A stretch of DNA of 64,000 bases, from assembly GCF_009756665.1 (NCBI RefSeq), contig NZ_CP037953.1:1798001-1862000 (forward strand), in the 5' to 3' direction. The stretch is from Permianibacter aggregans (lineage in GTDB: Bacteria; Pseudomonadota; Gammaproteobacteria; Enterobacterales; Permianibacteraceae). Positions 43,063-52,098 of the stretch are shown here, one piece after another. Under the pieces are notes generated by a model. That model saw only the letters and a program-made list of their open reading frames with translations. It did not search any database and was not told where the DNA came from. Positions within the stretch are counted from its first letter, which is position 1. Each line of letters starts with the position of its first letter. The translations under genes were made by a program, and so were the position numbers.

Positions 43063-44013
43063 ATGGAAACCATTGGTACCTGGTGGATGTGGGTTGGCTT
43101 CGCTGTCTTTATTGTCGTTGCTACCATTGTCGATATCTATTCATTGCGCTCGCAAGGCGCGCACAAAGTTTCAGTCAAGGAAGCGCTGAACTGGTCGCTA
43201 TTATGGATTTCGCTGGCACTGGTGTTCAATGCGCTACTTTGGTGGTATCTCGATGCCAATGCTGGTCGAGAATTTGCCAACCAACGTGCGACGGAGTTTT
43301 TTACTGGTTATCTGATTGAGAAATCCTTGTCGGTCGACAATATCTTTGTCTTCCTGATGATTTTCAGCTACTTCAAAGTTCCGGCCCATTTTCAAAAACG
43401 GGTTCTGGTCTATGGCATCATTCTCGCCGTGGTGTTGCGTATTGTGCTGATTCTGATCGGTGCCTGGCTGATCAAACAATTCCACTGGATTCTCTATGTG
43501 TTCGGAGCTTTCCTGCTCTATTCCGGTTTCAAGATGCTGAACGGGCAGCCAGATGCCGTCGACTTTGACAGCAATCCTATCTTGAGTTTCGTCCGACGCA
43601 ACTTCCGCATCGCCCGCGTGTTTGTCGGCGAACAACTGACATTCATACGCAAGGGCAAGCGCTACGGCACCGTATTGGTCCTGGTGTTAATCATGATTGG
43701 CATTACCGATGTGATTTTCGCCGTCGACAGTATCCCGGCCATTTTTGCCGTGACCACCGACCCGTTCATCGTGATGACCTCGAACATCTTTGCCGTGCTG
43801 GGTTTGCGAGCGCTGTATTTTCTGCTCGCCGACATGGCCGATCGCTTCCATTACTTGTCGGTGGCATTGGCGCTGGTTCTGATGTTTGTCGGGGTCAAGA
43901 TGCTGTTGGTCGACTACTACAAGATCCCGATCTTCATCTCACTGACCGTGATCATTTCGCTGTTGGTATCCGCGATGCTCGCTTCGATCATGCGGCCAAA
44001 GAAACTACCTTAG
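43063..44013 (+). CDS. alx: TerC/Alx-family manganese exporter
   Basis: 316 residues and about nine membrane helices. Conserved acidic membrane residues stand in GYLIEKSLSVDNIFVFLMIF, the family's duplicated DN motif, and again in IGITDVIFAVDSIPAIFAVT. The end, FVGVKMLLVDYYKIPIFISL, is also typical. Alx-type proteins export Mn2+ and protect at high pH. The upstream yybP-ykoY riboswitch supports Mn control. ATG 43063 has GAGG ~9 nt upstream. A terminator-like stem follows. Confidence 0.93.
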   Translation: METIGTWWMWVGFAVFIVVATIVDIYSLRSQGAHKVSVKEALNWSLLWISLALVFNALLWWYLDANAGREFANQRATEFFTGYLIEKSLSVDNIFVFLMIFSYFKVPAHFQKRVLVYGIILAVVLRIVLILIGAWLIKQFHWILYVFGAFLLYSGFKMLNGQPDAVDFDSNPILSFVRRNFRIARVFVGEQLTFIRKGKRYGTVLVLVLIMIGITDVIFAVDSIPAIFAVTTDPFIVMTSNIFAVLGLRALYFLLADMADRFHYLSVALALVLMFVGVKMLLVDYYKIPIFISLTVIISLLVSAMLASIMRPKKLP

Positions 44014-44024
44014 AAAAACACGTG

Positions 44025-44054
44025 AACGGCAGGCGTTGAGCGCCTGCCGTTTCT
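44025..44054. terminator. Terminator between convergent alx and crotonase genes
   Basis: AACGGCAGGCG-5 nt-CGCCTGCCGTT, a perfect 11-bp stem; the plus-strand tail TTCTT is short. It probably serves alx, with weaker action on the opposite strand. Confidence 0.7.
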
Positions 44055-44851
44055 TACCATCTCGATCGTTTGACAAAAGCTTGCGGCTCATCCCGACGAT
44101 TATTCGCCGCTTTGATACGTTGATTACGACCTAACAAAATGCGCCATTGATAAAAACTTTCGCGAGCCAGAATGGCCCGCTCATTCGGCGTCCAGGCTTT
44201 GCGATACAAACGTTTGACGGCAGCCACGGCATCCGGTGAGTACTCGACCATGCGTTTGGCTTCCTTGACCGCCGCATCCAGCGGCGAATCAGCCACACTC
44301 GTCACCAATCCGATTTGCTGAGCCTGTTCCGCGCTGAGCGTGTCACCGTTGATCGCCAACTGTTTCGCGTGTTCAATACTGAGTAATTCACGCAGTGCCA
44401 GCGTACCGCCCATATCCGGGATCAACCCCCAGCGCGCCTCCATGACTGACAATGACGCATCAGGTGCAACCATACGCTGATCGGCACCAAGTGCGATCTG
44501 CAAACCGCCGCCCCAACAGCGTCCCTGAATGGCGGCAATGACCGGCACCGGCAAACGGCGCCAACCCACCGAAACACGTTGTGCCAGATTGGCGTTGCCC
44601 GGCAACCATTTCCATAACAACCGTAGAGCCGACACCGGACTTGCCATCACCGATTGCACATCAAGTCCGGTGCAGAAATCCTCGCCCTCAGCCGTTAACA
44701 CCACTGCCCGTAGCGATCGGTCGCGATGCAAACGACGAATGCATTCATCAATGGCGACAAACATCGGCAGATTCAGCGCGTTCTTTTTCTCGGGGCGATT
44801 CAGCGTCACAATGGCGATCGCGCCATCCCGCTCACAATTGACCAGTGCCAT
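44054..44851 (-). CDS. Enoyl-CoA hydratase/isomerase family protein
   Basis: 265 residues, crotonase fold. It has IVTLNRPEKKNALNLPM, AVVLTAEGEDFCTGLDVQS (oxyanion hole), IAAIQGRCWGGGLQIALGADQRMV (second oxyanion-hole Gly), and APDASLSVMEARWGLIPDMGGTLALRELL. Glu in the ARWGLIPDMGG region is the likely acid/base; the second hydratase Glu is not obvious. Isomerase or hydratase activity cannot be told apart. It is a single-gene unit. Confidence 0.88.
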   Translation of the reverse strand: MALVNCERDGAIAIVTLNRPEKKNALNLPMFVAIDECIRRLHRDRSLRAVVLTAEGEDFCTGLDVQSVMASPVSALRLLWKWLPGNANLAQRVSVGWRRLPVPVIAAIQGRCWGGGLQIALGADQRMVAPDASLSVMEARWGLIPDMGGTLALRELLSIEHAKQLAINGDTLSAEQAQQIGLVTSVADSPLDAAVKEAKRMVEYSPDAVAAVKRLYRKAWTPNERAILARESFYQWRILLGRNQRIKAANNRRDEPQAFVKRSRW

Positions 44852-44978
44852 GATGTCCCCCTGTTGATCAGCAGGCGAAATTGTTACTGATGTCCGGTTT
44901 CGGCGCCAGTGAAGAATTTCCCGGGTCCAACCTCGTTCGCCGTTACAATAGCGCTTTGTTTTCTATTGTTGAGTCGCT

Positions 44979-46850
44979 ATGCCCTTGCTTCATTTGCGCG
45001 ATGTCAGTCTGGCCTATGGTATGACGCCATTGCTGGATCGCGTGCAGTTCAGTCTGGAAAAAGGTGAGAAGGTCGCCGTCATCGGTCGCAATGGTGAAGG
45101 CAAGTCCTCGCTGCTGCGGTTATTGCTTGGCGACATCAAGCCAGACAGCGGCGAACTGATCATACAAAGCGGCGTGCGTCTGGCGGCCATGGCACAGGAA
45201 GTGCCCATCGACATGCAAGGCTCCGTACGCGATGTGGTGCTGTCCGGCGCTGGCGAACTGGCCGTGTGGCTGCGTGAGTTGCACCACACCGACCCGCAGA
45301 CCGCTCGCTATCACCAGTTGCAGGAGCAAATCGAGCGTGCGAATGGCTGGCAACTGGAGCACCGCGCCGAACGGGAAATGTCGCGACTGGCGCTGAAACC
45401 TGAAGCGGATTTTGCCAGTCTGTCCGGCGGCTCGAAACGGCGTGTATTGCTGGCGCGGGCATTGATCAATCAGCCGGACGTGTTGCTGCTGGATGAACCG
45501 ACCAACCATCTAGATGTGCAAACCATTCTTGATATCGAGAACTATCTGAAGCAATGGCAGGGCGCGTTGATCTTCATCACCCATGATCGACAGTTTCTGC
45601 GTTCTTTGGCAAGCAAAATCGTTGAACTCGATCGCGGCACCCTGCGTGAATTCCCTGGCGATTACGACAACTACTTACGGCGCAAGGAAGAAATTCTGCA
45701 CGCCGAAGAAAAAGCCAATGCCGAGTTCGACAAAAAATTGGCCATCGAAGAAGTGTGGGTGAGACAGGGCATCAAAGCTCGACGCACCCGCAATGAGGGC
45801 CGGGTACGGGCATTGAAAGCCCTGCGGGTCGAGCGTTCACAACGTCGTGAACGCAAAGGCAACGCGAGCTTGTTGTTACAACAGGCAGAGCGTTCCGGCA
45901 AAACGGTGATTGAAGCCAAGGATATCAGCTATCGCTGGTCACCGGACCCAACGCAGCCCGACTTGATTAAGCCTTTTTCATTGTTGATCGAACGTGGCGA
46001 CAAACTGGCGATACTCGGCGACAACGGTGTCGGCAAAACCACGTTGCTGCGCATTCTGCTGAAGCAACTGGAGCCGACAACCGGCAATGTTGAACACGGC
46101 ACTAAACTGGAGATCGCCTACTTCGATCAGCTACGCAATCGACTCGATGAAGAAAAATCGGTACTCGACAATGTCGCCGATGGCGCTGACTTCATCGACG
46201 TCAATGGCGAGCACAAACACGTATTGTCTTACTTGCAGGACTTTCTGTTTGCGCCGGCACGGGCGCGCACACCAGTTCGCGCCTTGAGCGGTGGTGAGCG
46301 CAATCGTTTGCTACTGGCCAAACTGTTCACCAAGCCCTGCAACTTACTGGTGCTCGATGAGCCAACCAATGATTTGGATGTCGAGACACTGGAACTGCTG
46401 GAAGCGTTGCTGGTTGATTACGCCGGAACCTTGTTGCTGATCTCCCACGACCGCGAGTTCATTGACAATATCGCGACCTCGGTACTGGCGTTTGAAGGCA
46501 ATGGTGTTGTTAACGAGTATGTTGGCGGTTACAGCGATTGGTTGCGGCAGCGGCCGGAACCGGTGGTGGTTATCCCGTTAAAGAAAGAAACAAAAAGCGA
46601 GACCAAAACACCGCCCCCACCTGCAATGCAAAAGAAAAAACTTTCCTACAAGGATCAGCGTGAGCTGGATCAGTTGCCGGAGAAGATTGAGCGACTGGAA
46701 AGTGCAATGGCGGAGCGTCAGCAGCAATTGGCCGACCCGGATTTCTACAAGCAAGCGACTGATCAGGTTGCCAAAGCAACGGATGACTTAGCGCGATTGG
46801 AGCAGGAGTTGGCGTCGGCGTATCAGCGTTGGGAAGAGTTGGACGCGTAG
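44979..46850 (+). CDS. uup: ABC-F ATPase Uup
   Basis: 623 residues with two ABC domains and no membrane part. Domain 1 has Walker A GRNGEGKSS (~36), signature LSGGSKRRVLLARAL (~148) and VLLLDEPTNHLD. The linker is Arg-rich (KARRTRNEGRVRALKALRVERSQRRERKG). Domain 2 has Walker A GDNGVGKTT (~347), signature LSGGERNRLLLAKLF (~435) and LVLDEPTNDLD. A C-terminal coiled coil (~560-623) is the Uup-specific CTD. It acts on ribosomes or branched DNA intermediates, and loss raises transposon excision in E. coli. Confidence 0.95.
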   Translation: MPLLHLRDVSLAYGMTPLLDRVQFSLEKGEKVAVIGRNGEGKSSLLRLLLGDIKPDSGELIIQSGVRLAAMAQEVPIDMQGSVRDVVLSGAGELAVWLRELHHTDPQTARYHQLQEQIERANGWQLEHRAEREMSRLALKPEADFASLSGGSKRRVLLARALINQPDVLLLDEPTNHLDVQTILDIENYLKQWQGALIFITHDRQFLRSLASKIVELDRGTLREFPGDYDNYLRRKEEILHAEEKANAEFDKKLAIEEVWVRQGIKARRTRNEGRVRALKALRVERSQRRERKGNASLLLQQAERSGKTVIEAKDISYRWSPDPTQPDLIKPFSLLIERGDKLAILGDNGVGKTTLLRILLKQLEPTTGNVEHGTKLEIAYFDQLRNRLDEEKSVLDNVADGADFIDVNGEHKHVLSYLQDFLFAPARARTPVRALSGGERNRLLLAKLFTKPCNLLVLDEPTNDLDVETLELLEALLVDYAGTLLLISHDREFIDNIATSVLAFEGNGVVNEYVGGYSDWLRQRPEPVVVIPLKKETKSETKTPPPPAMQKKKLSYKDQRELDQLPEKIERLESAMAERQQQLADPDFYKQATDQVAKATDDLARLEQELASAYQRWEELDA

Positions 46851-46948
46851 AATATAAGACGCGACGTTTGGCTAATTTGCAGCGATGTGGATGTGACAAA
46901 TTTGCGCAATCTTGAGGTTGGCAATAACGTTTGTTTTTCTGGATTTTG

Positions 46949-46966
46949 TCCGAATGAATTCGGACC
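46949..46966. repeat. REP-like palindrome 1
   Basis: GTCCGAA-tgaa-TTCGGAC, in a minus-strand context of TGTAGGTCC…, the layout of common dispersed REP-type repeats. The 46851-47160 gap otherwise holds no gene. Confidence 0.55.
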
Positions 46967-47142
46967 TACAAAAATCATCCTCACGTGTGCGGATTGAACG
47001 AGTACGCTATCAGCCACGACGGCTAGCTAACCAGCTTCGCATTGAGTCTGGATCAAATCCAGGAGTCTGCCGTGCGTTGATGCAGGTGCGAATTCATTCG
47101 CACAGTCTCGAGATCGAGCATAGCTCCCAATTCTTCGCAGCT

Positions 47143-47162
47143 TGTCCGAACAAATTCGGGCC
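47143..47162. repeat. REP-like palindrome 2
   Basis: TGTCCGAA-caaa-TTCGGGCCA, a diverged copy of the palindrome at 46949-46966, 194 bp away. Both have the same TTTGTCCGAA…ACAAAAA surroundings. Confidence 0.5.
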
Positions 47163-47198
47163 AACAAAAAGAGGCGGTTGAACCGCCTCTTTTTGTTG
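47161..47198. terminator. Strong bidirectional terminator
   Basis: A perfect 17-bp inverted repeat whose core is GAGGCGG-ttgaa-CCGCCTC flanked by A5 and T5. It serves the oligopeptidase gene (minus) and can stop readthrough from uup (plus). Confidence 0.93.
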
Positions 47199-47200
47199 GA

Positions 47201-49309
47201 TCATTTCTGCTCCAAGGTCCACAACACAAACGCGTATTCCTCGGCGACTTCTTTCATCCTTTGGAATCGACCAGATTTGCCGCCATGACCGGCCTCCATG
47301 TTGATATTAAACAGCAATGGATGCTGATCCGTTTTGTATTCACGTAACTTCGCCACCCATTTCGCCGGCTCGAAATACTGCACCTGGGAATCGTGCAAGC
47401 CAGTGGTCACCAACAACGCCGGGTAGGCTTTTTTCTGCAATTGATCATAAGGTGAGTACGACAGCATATAGTCGTAGAATTCCTTTTTCTTCGGGTTGCC
47501 CCATTCGTCGAACTCATTGGTCGTCAGCGGAATACTTTCATCAAGCATCGTCGTAACCACATCGACAAACGGCACGTGGGCGATCATCGCCTTGTATTTC
47601 TCACCGGCCATATTGGCGACGGCCCCCATCAGCAAGCCGCCAGCACTACCGCCCATTGCGAATACTTTGTCTTTAGCGGCATAGCGCTGTTTGACCAGGT
47701 AGTCAGTGACGTCGATAAAGTCAGTAAAGGTATTTTTCTTCTTCAACAGCTTGCCATTTTCATACCATTGCCGGCCCATGTCCTGGCCACCGCGAATATG
47801 GGCAATCGCGTAAACAAAACCACGATCGACCAGCGACAACACCGCTGAGCGGAATGTTGGATCCATCGATGCGCCGTAGGAGCCGTAAGCATACTGATAG
47901 AGCGGTGCTTTGCCGTCTTTGATGAAATCTTTTTTGTATAACAACGATACCGGGATTTTGGTGCCGTCACGGGCATCGGCCCACACTCGTTCGGTGCGAT
48001 ACTGGTTTTTATCGAAACCACCAAGCACTTCCTGCTGCTTTAGCAAACGCTTTTCTTTCGTCTGCATATGGATTTCATAGACGCTGCTTGGTGTTGTCAG
48101 TGAGGTATAGCCATAACGCAACCATTCGCTGCCAGATTCGAGGTTGGTATCAAGCCAGGTACTGTAGGCCGACTCATCGGAATCGATGTAATAAGCTTTC
48201 TCTGGCGCACTCCAAGGAATCACGCGGATGCGACGCAGACCGTTCGAGCGCTCACCAATGACCAAGTGGCTGACAAACGGTTCAAACTCATCGACGAACA
48301 CTTGGTCATCGTGGGCAATCAGGTTCTGCCAATGTTTGCGACTACCGATTTGCTCGTGACTGACGGTCATGATTTTGTAGTTCGGCGCTTGCCAATCGGT
48401 CAGCACAAACCAGCGGCCGTTCATGTGCTCAATGCTGTACTTGATATCGGTTTCGCGAGGCGCGAAAACCTTGAATCCAGCGTCTGGTTGGTTGGCGTCC
48501 AATAGCAAGGCTTCTGATGTCGTCGTGCTGCCGAGAGCAATCACGACAAACGCGCGGTCTTTGCTGTTGGCCACGCTCATGTAGAAACTTTTGTCCTGTT
48601 CTTCATAAACGGTGACGTCGGCACTGGCTGGTGTGCCCAGCACATGCTTTTTCACCCGTGTCGAAAGCAGCGTGACCGGATCATTTTCGATATAGAAAAC
48701 GGTTTTGTTATCGTTGGCCCAGGCAATCATGCCGTTGCTGCCGGAAATCACATCGTCGAAATTCTTACCGGTTTGCAGATCGCGAAAACGGATCGTGTAC
48801 TGACGTCGACCGCTATCATCATCAGCATAGGCGAGAATCTGTTGGTTGGTACTGACCAGGGTTTTACCAATTGAATAGTAGCCCTTGCCTTCGGCTTCCT
48901 TGTTGCCGTCGATCATGACGTGTTCCTGATCGGTGGCTAGCGAGCGCCGCACGTACAGCGGATATTCTTTGCCCGGTTCAAAGCGGGTTGAATAGGCATA
49001 GTCATGCCAGCGCACCGGCACCGAGCTGTCATCCTGTTTGATGCGGCCGATGATTTCGTTTGCTAGCTGCTCGGTCAGTGCTGTGTATTGCGCGGCGTAA
49101 GCACGGTAATAGCTTTGCTCGGCGCGCAAATGTGTGAGAATTTTTTCATCGCTACGACTGTCGTCGCGCAGCCAGTAATACTGATCGACGCGGTCGCCAC
49201 TCGGCGAACTAACGGTATAGGGAATTTTCTCGGCAACCGGTGCCGGTGGCATGGCCATCAAAGCCGTTGTCATGCTGATTCCTAACGTAAGCAGTAAGGC
49301 GGGTTTCAT
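47201..49309 (-). CDS. ptrB: Oligopeptidase B-like S9 peptidase
   Basis: 702 residues from ATG 49309, with signal peptide ~1-17 (MKPALLLTLGISMTTALMA), so a periplasmic or secreted form. An N-terminal beta-propeller starts VDQYYWLRDDSRSDEKILTHLRAEQSYY. The catalytic domain has AYGSYGASMDPTF, YAIAHIRGGQDMGRQWYENGK, the Ser elbow MGGSAGGLLMG, Asp in TTGLHDSQVQ and His in INMEAGHGGKSGRF. Oligopeptidase B cuts short peptides after Arg or Lys. It adds to the peptide-hydrolysis theme of the window but is a separate transcript. Confidence 0.9.
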   Translation of the reverse strand: MKPALLLTLGISMTTALMAMPPAPVAEKIPYTVSSPSGDRVDQYYWLRDDSRSDEKILTHLRAEQSYYRAYAAQYTALTEQLANEIIGRIKQDDSSVPVRWHDYAYSTRFEPGKEYPLYVRRSLATDQEHVMIDGNKEAEGKGYYSIGKTLVSTNQQILAYADDDSGRRQYTIRFRDLQTGKNFDDVISGSNGMIAWANDNKTVFYIENDPVTLLSTRVKKHVLGTPASADVTVYEEQDKSFYMSVANSKDRAFVVIALGSTTTSEALLLDANQPDAGFKVFAPRETDIKYSIEHMNGRWFVLTDWQAPNYKIMTVSHEQIGSRKHWQNLIAHDDQVFVDEFEPFVSHLVIGERSNGLRRIRVIPWSAPEKAYYIDSDESAYSTWLDTNLESGSEWLRYGYTSLTTPSSVYEIHMQTKEKRLLKQQEVLGGFDKNQYRTERVWADARDGTKIPVSLLYKKDFIKDGKAPLYQYAYGSYGASMDPTFRSAVLSLVDRGFVYAIAHIRGGQDMGRQWYENGKLLKKKNTFTDFIDVTDYLVKQRYAAKDKVFAMGGSAGGLLMGAVANMAGEKYKAMIAHVPFVDVVTTMLDESIPLTTNEFDEWGNPKKKEFYDYMLSYSPYDQLQKKAYPALLVTTGLHDSQVQYFEPAKWVAKLREYKTDQHPLLFNINMEAGHGGKSGRFQRMKEVAEEYAFVLWTLEQK

Positions 49310-49438
49310 CGAAAAGTCCCTATTGTAGAAAGCGCGTGGCGTCGGCGCCGTGGCGCGATGGTATCCTGAGCCATTCGCTATGGCCAGCCGGCGAAACATT
49401 TGCTTACCAGCGGCCGTCACGTCAGAGGAGCGCAAACA

Positions 49439-50110
49439 ATGCAGGTCACTGTTGCGGGCAATGGCCGGCTTGGCCAGCAGATCCAGTCAGCACTGCAACA
49501 ACGTGGCCACACGCTTCGACTGGCCAGGGTCGATCCGGTTGAAGGCTTAACCCAAGACAACGCGCCGGTGTTTGGCGAGCTCGATGCTCTGGTGATCTGC
49601 TTTGTGCCGCATCACAGCGAGCGCGGCGCCGGTTGGTTCAACGCATTAAAAGGTTTGCAGCAGCAAGTCAGTCGTGGCGATTTGCAGCTCGGGCAAGTGC
49701 TCTTCATCAGCTCGACCTCGGTTTACGAAAGCGTCGAAACCGGCCTGGTCGATGCTAGCACCCCGGTGCAACCGGTCAGCACCCGTTCCGGTGGTCTACT
49801 GAGCGCCGAAGCGGTTATTCCGACCTTGAGTGCCTGCTCGACCATTTTCCGGCTGACCGGTCTGGTCGGCCCCGGTTACGACAAATACGACCCGGTCAGC
49901 TACAGCGTCGACAAGCCGCGCCAGGCGGTGGACATCCGTGCCGTCGGTAATGCCGTTGCGGAGCGACTCAGCGTTCCCGAGCCTGGCCATCACCTGGAAG
50001 TGCTGACCGATGGCCTGATCTACTGGCAACAACGACCGTTTCGAGCCGCCGACGAAGAAGAATTGATGGCGCATCTAGTAAATATCCCCCGGCAAAGCCG
50101 GGGGCTTTAA
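49439..50110 (+). CDS. SDR/YeeZ-like NAD-binding protein with IS-derived C-terminus
   Basis: 223 residues from ATG 49439 (AGAGGAG 8 nt upstream). Rossmann start MQVTVAGNGRLGQQI; VLFISSTSVYES is the SDR Ser/Tyr region and FRLTGLVGPGYDKYD the extended-SDR element. The last ~10 codons (…VNIPRQSRGL) are read from the terminal hairpin of the adjacent IS200-type element, so the native 3' end has been replaced. Similar proteins are about 270 residues, so some C-terminal sequence may be lost. It may be still active or decaying. Confidence 0.7.
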   Translation: MQVTVAGNGRLGQQIQSALQQRGHTLRLARVDPVEGLTQDNAPVFGELDALVICFVPHHSERGAGWFNALKGLQQQVSRGDLQLGQVLFISSTSVYESVETGLVDASTPVQPVSTRSGGLLSAEAVIPTLSACSTIFRLTGLVGPGYDKYDPVSYSVDKPRQAVDIRAVGNAVAERLSVPEPGHHLEVLTDGLIYWQQRPFRAADEEELMAHLVNIPRQSRGL

Positions 50111-50727
50111 ATTTGTGAGCCGCTCGAAGCGGCTTGTTCGGGGTCGCTAACGCGGCCCCGCGTATTTTCTGCCACCTTGACGGTGGCCTCTCAACTCCAC
50201 AGCTTCATTTGTTCGAGGCGCTCATCCTCTTTTTCCTGGTTCCGGATGTACTCTCGAATTGTCTCTTCGTCTCGCCCCACTGTCGAAACGAAGTACCCCC
50301 TCGCCCAAAAGTGTTGACCGATAAAATTTTGCTTTCGTTCTCCATATACTCGCGCTAGATGTATGGCGCTCTTTCCCTTGATAAAACCCACTACCTGCGA
50401 CACCGCATGTTTCGGTGGTATCGAAATCAGCATATGCACATGATCTGGCATCACATGCCCCTCTTCGATCCGGCATTCCTTCCGCGCGGCCAGTTTATGG
50501 AATATCTCTCCGAGATGCGGTCGCAGTTGCTTATACAGCGTCCTTCGACGGCACTTCGGAATAAATACTACATGGTATTTGCACTCCCACTTTGAGTGGC
50601 TTAGGCTTTCAAACTCGTCCATTTCGGTTTCTCCGATTCGTGTTGCTTGGCGGCTCACGTTTCGGAGTTTCCGTTATGGACTCCAGTAATTGTCAAACTG
50701 CTGCTGCCACCCCGGCAGAGCCGGGGG
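50086..50727. mobile_element. IS200/IS605-type single-gene insertion element
   Basis: Bounded by near-identical palindromes: CCCCCGGC-aaa-GCCGGGGG (50086-50104) and CCCCGGC-aga-GCCGGGG (50710-50726). It encodes only a TnpA transposase on the minus strand. Additional stems lie on the left side (AGCCGCT-cga-AGCGGCT at 50118-50134; GCCACC-ttgac-GGTGGC at 50171-50187) and on the right (GGAGT…ACTCC near 50664-50684). Such elements transpose as single strands and make no target duplication. True ends are probably a few bases outside the hairpins. Confidence 0.72.
50191..50622 (-). CDS. tnpA: IS200/IS605-family TnpA transposase
   Basis: 143 residues from ATG 50622 (MDEFESLSHSKWECKYHVVFIPK). HUH motif in MPDHVHMLISIPP (~65-77), catalytic Tyr in TIREYIRNQEKED. 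It is a Y1 single-strand transposase of usual length (~140-150) and looks intact. It lies opposite to the disrupted SDR gene. Confidence 0.93.
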   Translation of the reverse strand: MDEFESLSHSKWECKYHVVFIPKCRRRTLYKQLRPHLGEIFHKLAARKECRIEEGHVMPDHVHMLISIPPKHAVSQVVGFIKGKSAIHLARVYGERKQNFIGQHFWARGYFVSTVGRDEETIREYIRNQEKEDERLEQMKLWS

Positions 50728-50894
50728 AACTCCCGTTACGGCTTAGGACAGTACCGGTTGCTGCAGCCCAGCATCATCTGCCCCACTCCTACCTGAAATC
50801 CTCTGATACAAAACTCGACAATTCTCTACTTGACGTTTTCCGTATTCATTCGTAAACATATGTATACAGATGAATACAGCGACTCGAGGTAACC

Positions 50895-51428
50895 ATGCTG
50901 GCCTCAACCAGCCGTACCGTTCCGTTCAGCGCCCGGCTTTCGGCCGAGGACATCCAGTTCATTGCCGAACTGGAGATTGAAGGAGCGCAAACCCCCAGCG
51001 ACAAGCTGCGCGCGATTTTGGCCGACGCCCGGCGCCGGCGCGAAGCGGTGGCCGATTTCAGTGCCTACCTGCAATTGACCCAGGAAAACCTGGCGCCAGT
51101 GCGCACGTACCTGCTGGCTGCCGAGCGCGAGCAAGGGATGCATTCGGAGATTGTGCTGCGCGCCATGGACAGTCTGCCCGAGGTGCTTGCCTTCCTGTGC
51201 GCGGCTCTCGACAATCAGACCGAAATCGGCGCTCAGCAATTGAAGGAGCTGGAGCGCGGTGTCACGGAACGGATTGTCCGGCTGGCCAACGCCATCATGC
51301 AGACGGCGCTGACCGGGCAGGATGGCAGTTACGACATTTACCAAGTGAAACAACGGTTGAAACCGTTGCTGGCCTTAAGCCAACTGATGCACGAACAACT
51401 GAACAAGGAAAAGGAGACCACATCATGA
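50895..51428 (+). CDS. Operon-leading cytoplasmic protein, RHH-like N-terminus
   Basis: 177 residues; GAGG lies 8 nt before ATG 50895. The first ~45 residues (VPFSARLSAEDIQFIAELEIEGAQTPSDKLRAILADARRRRE) look like a ribbon-helix-helix or short coiled unit. The rest is helical (VLRAMDSLPEVLAFLCAALDNQTEIG…). Its stop overlaps the PspA start by 4 bp, so the two are tightly coupled. It could be a regulator or partner of the PspA/YqiJK system. I do not know the family. An AT-rich stretch with TATGTATACATA-like symmetry (~50857-50872) lies just upstream. Confidence 0.7.
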   Translation: MLASTSRTVPFSARLSAEDIQFIAELEIEGAQTPSDKLRAILADARRRREAVADFSAYLQLTQENLAPVRTYLLAAEREQGMHSEIVLRAMDSLPEVLAFLCAALDNQTEIGAQQLKELERGVTERIVRLANAIMQTALTGQDGSYDIYQVKQRLKPLLALSQLMHEQLNKEKETTS

Positions 51429-52096
51429 AAGAATCTCTCGCCAGCCGTGTCGGCCGCCTGGTATCGGCATCGGTCAATGCCGCCGTCGACGCCGTAGAAA
51501 ACCTGAGCCCGGATATGGTGCTGCAACAGACCGTGCGGGAAATTGAAGGCGCCATCGATGATGTCCGCGCGGAAATCGGCCGGGTCATTGCCCAGAAACA
51601 TCTGGCCAGCAAAAAGCTGATGGAAGAAAACGCCCGTCACGCCGATCTCAGTGAAAAAATCGAACTGGCCGTCAAAGAAGGCCGCGATGATCTGGCGGAA
51701 GCCGGCATCGCCAGCCAAATGGACATCGAAGCGCGCATTCCGGTGCTGGAAAATACCGTTACCGAATCCGGCCATCGCGAACAGGAATTGAACAGCTACC
51801 TGAATGCGCTGCAATCGAAGAAGCGCGACATGGAAGCCGAATTGCGTCATTACCGTGAGCAACAGCGCAAAGCGCAAACGGCGGCCGGCACCGGCGCCGG
51901 CCAAAGCGGCAGTGTCGAAACCAAAGTGGAAAAAGCCACCGGCGCTTTCGACCGCGTCATGGAGCGCAGTACCGGCGTCAGTTCCAGCCAACGTGTCGCC
52001 GATATGAAGAGCGCCGCACAAGTGGCTGAGCTGGAAGATCTGTCGCGCAAAAACCGCATCAAAGAGCGGCTGGCAGCCATTAAAGCGAATCAATAA
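51425..52096 (+). CDS. PspA/IM30-family protein
   Basis: 223 residues from ATG 51425 (overlapping ATGA). A long coiled coil typical of PspA/Vipp1: MVLQQTVREIEGAIDDVRAEIGRVIAQKHLASKKLMEEN…SYLNALQSKKRDMEAELRHYREQQRK. An ESCRT-III-like membrane-repair role at the inner membrane is expected. There is no pspBC, but the partners are YqiJ and flotillin encoded directly downstream, a known alternative arrangement. Confidence 0.9.
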   Translation: MKESLASRVGRLVSASVNAAVDAVENLSPDMVLQQTVREIEGAIDDVRAEIGRVIAQKHLASKKLMEENARHADLSEKIELAVKEGRDDLAEAGIASQMDIEARIPVLENTVTESGHREQELNSYLNALQSKKRDMEAELRHYREQQRKAQTAAGTGAGQSGSVETKVEKATGAFDRVMERSTGVSSSQRVADMKSAAQVAELEDLSRKNRIKERLAAIKANQ

Positions 52097-52098
52097 CC

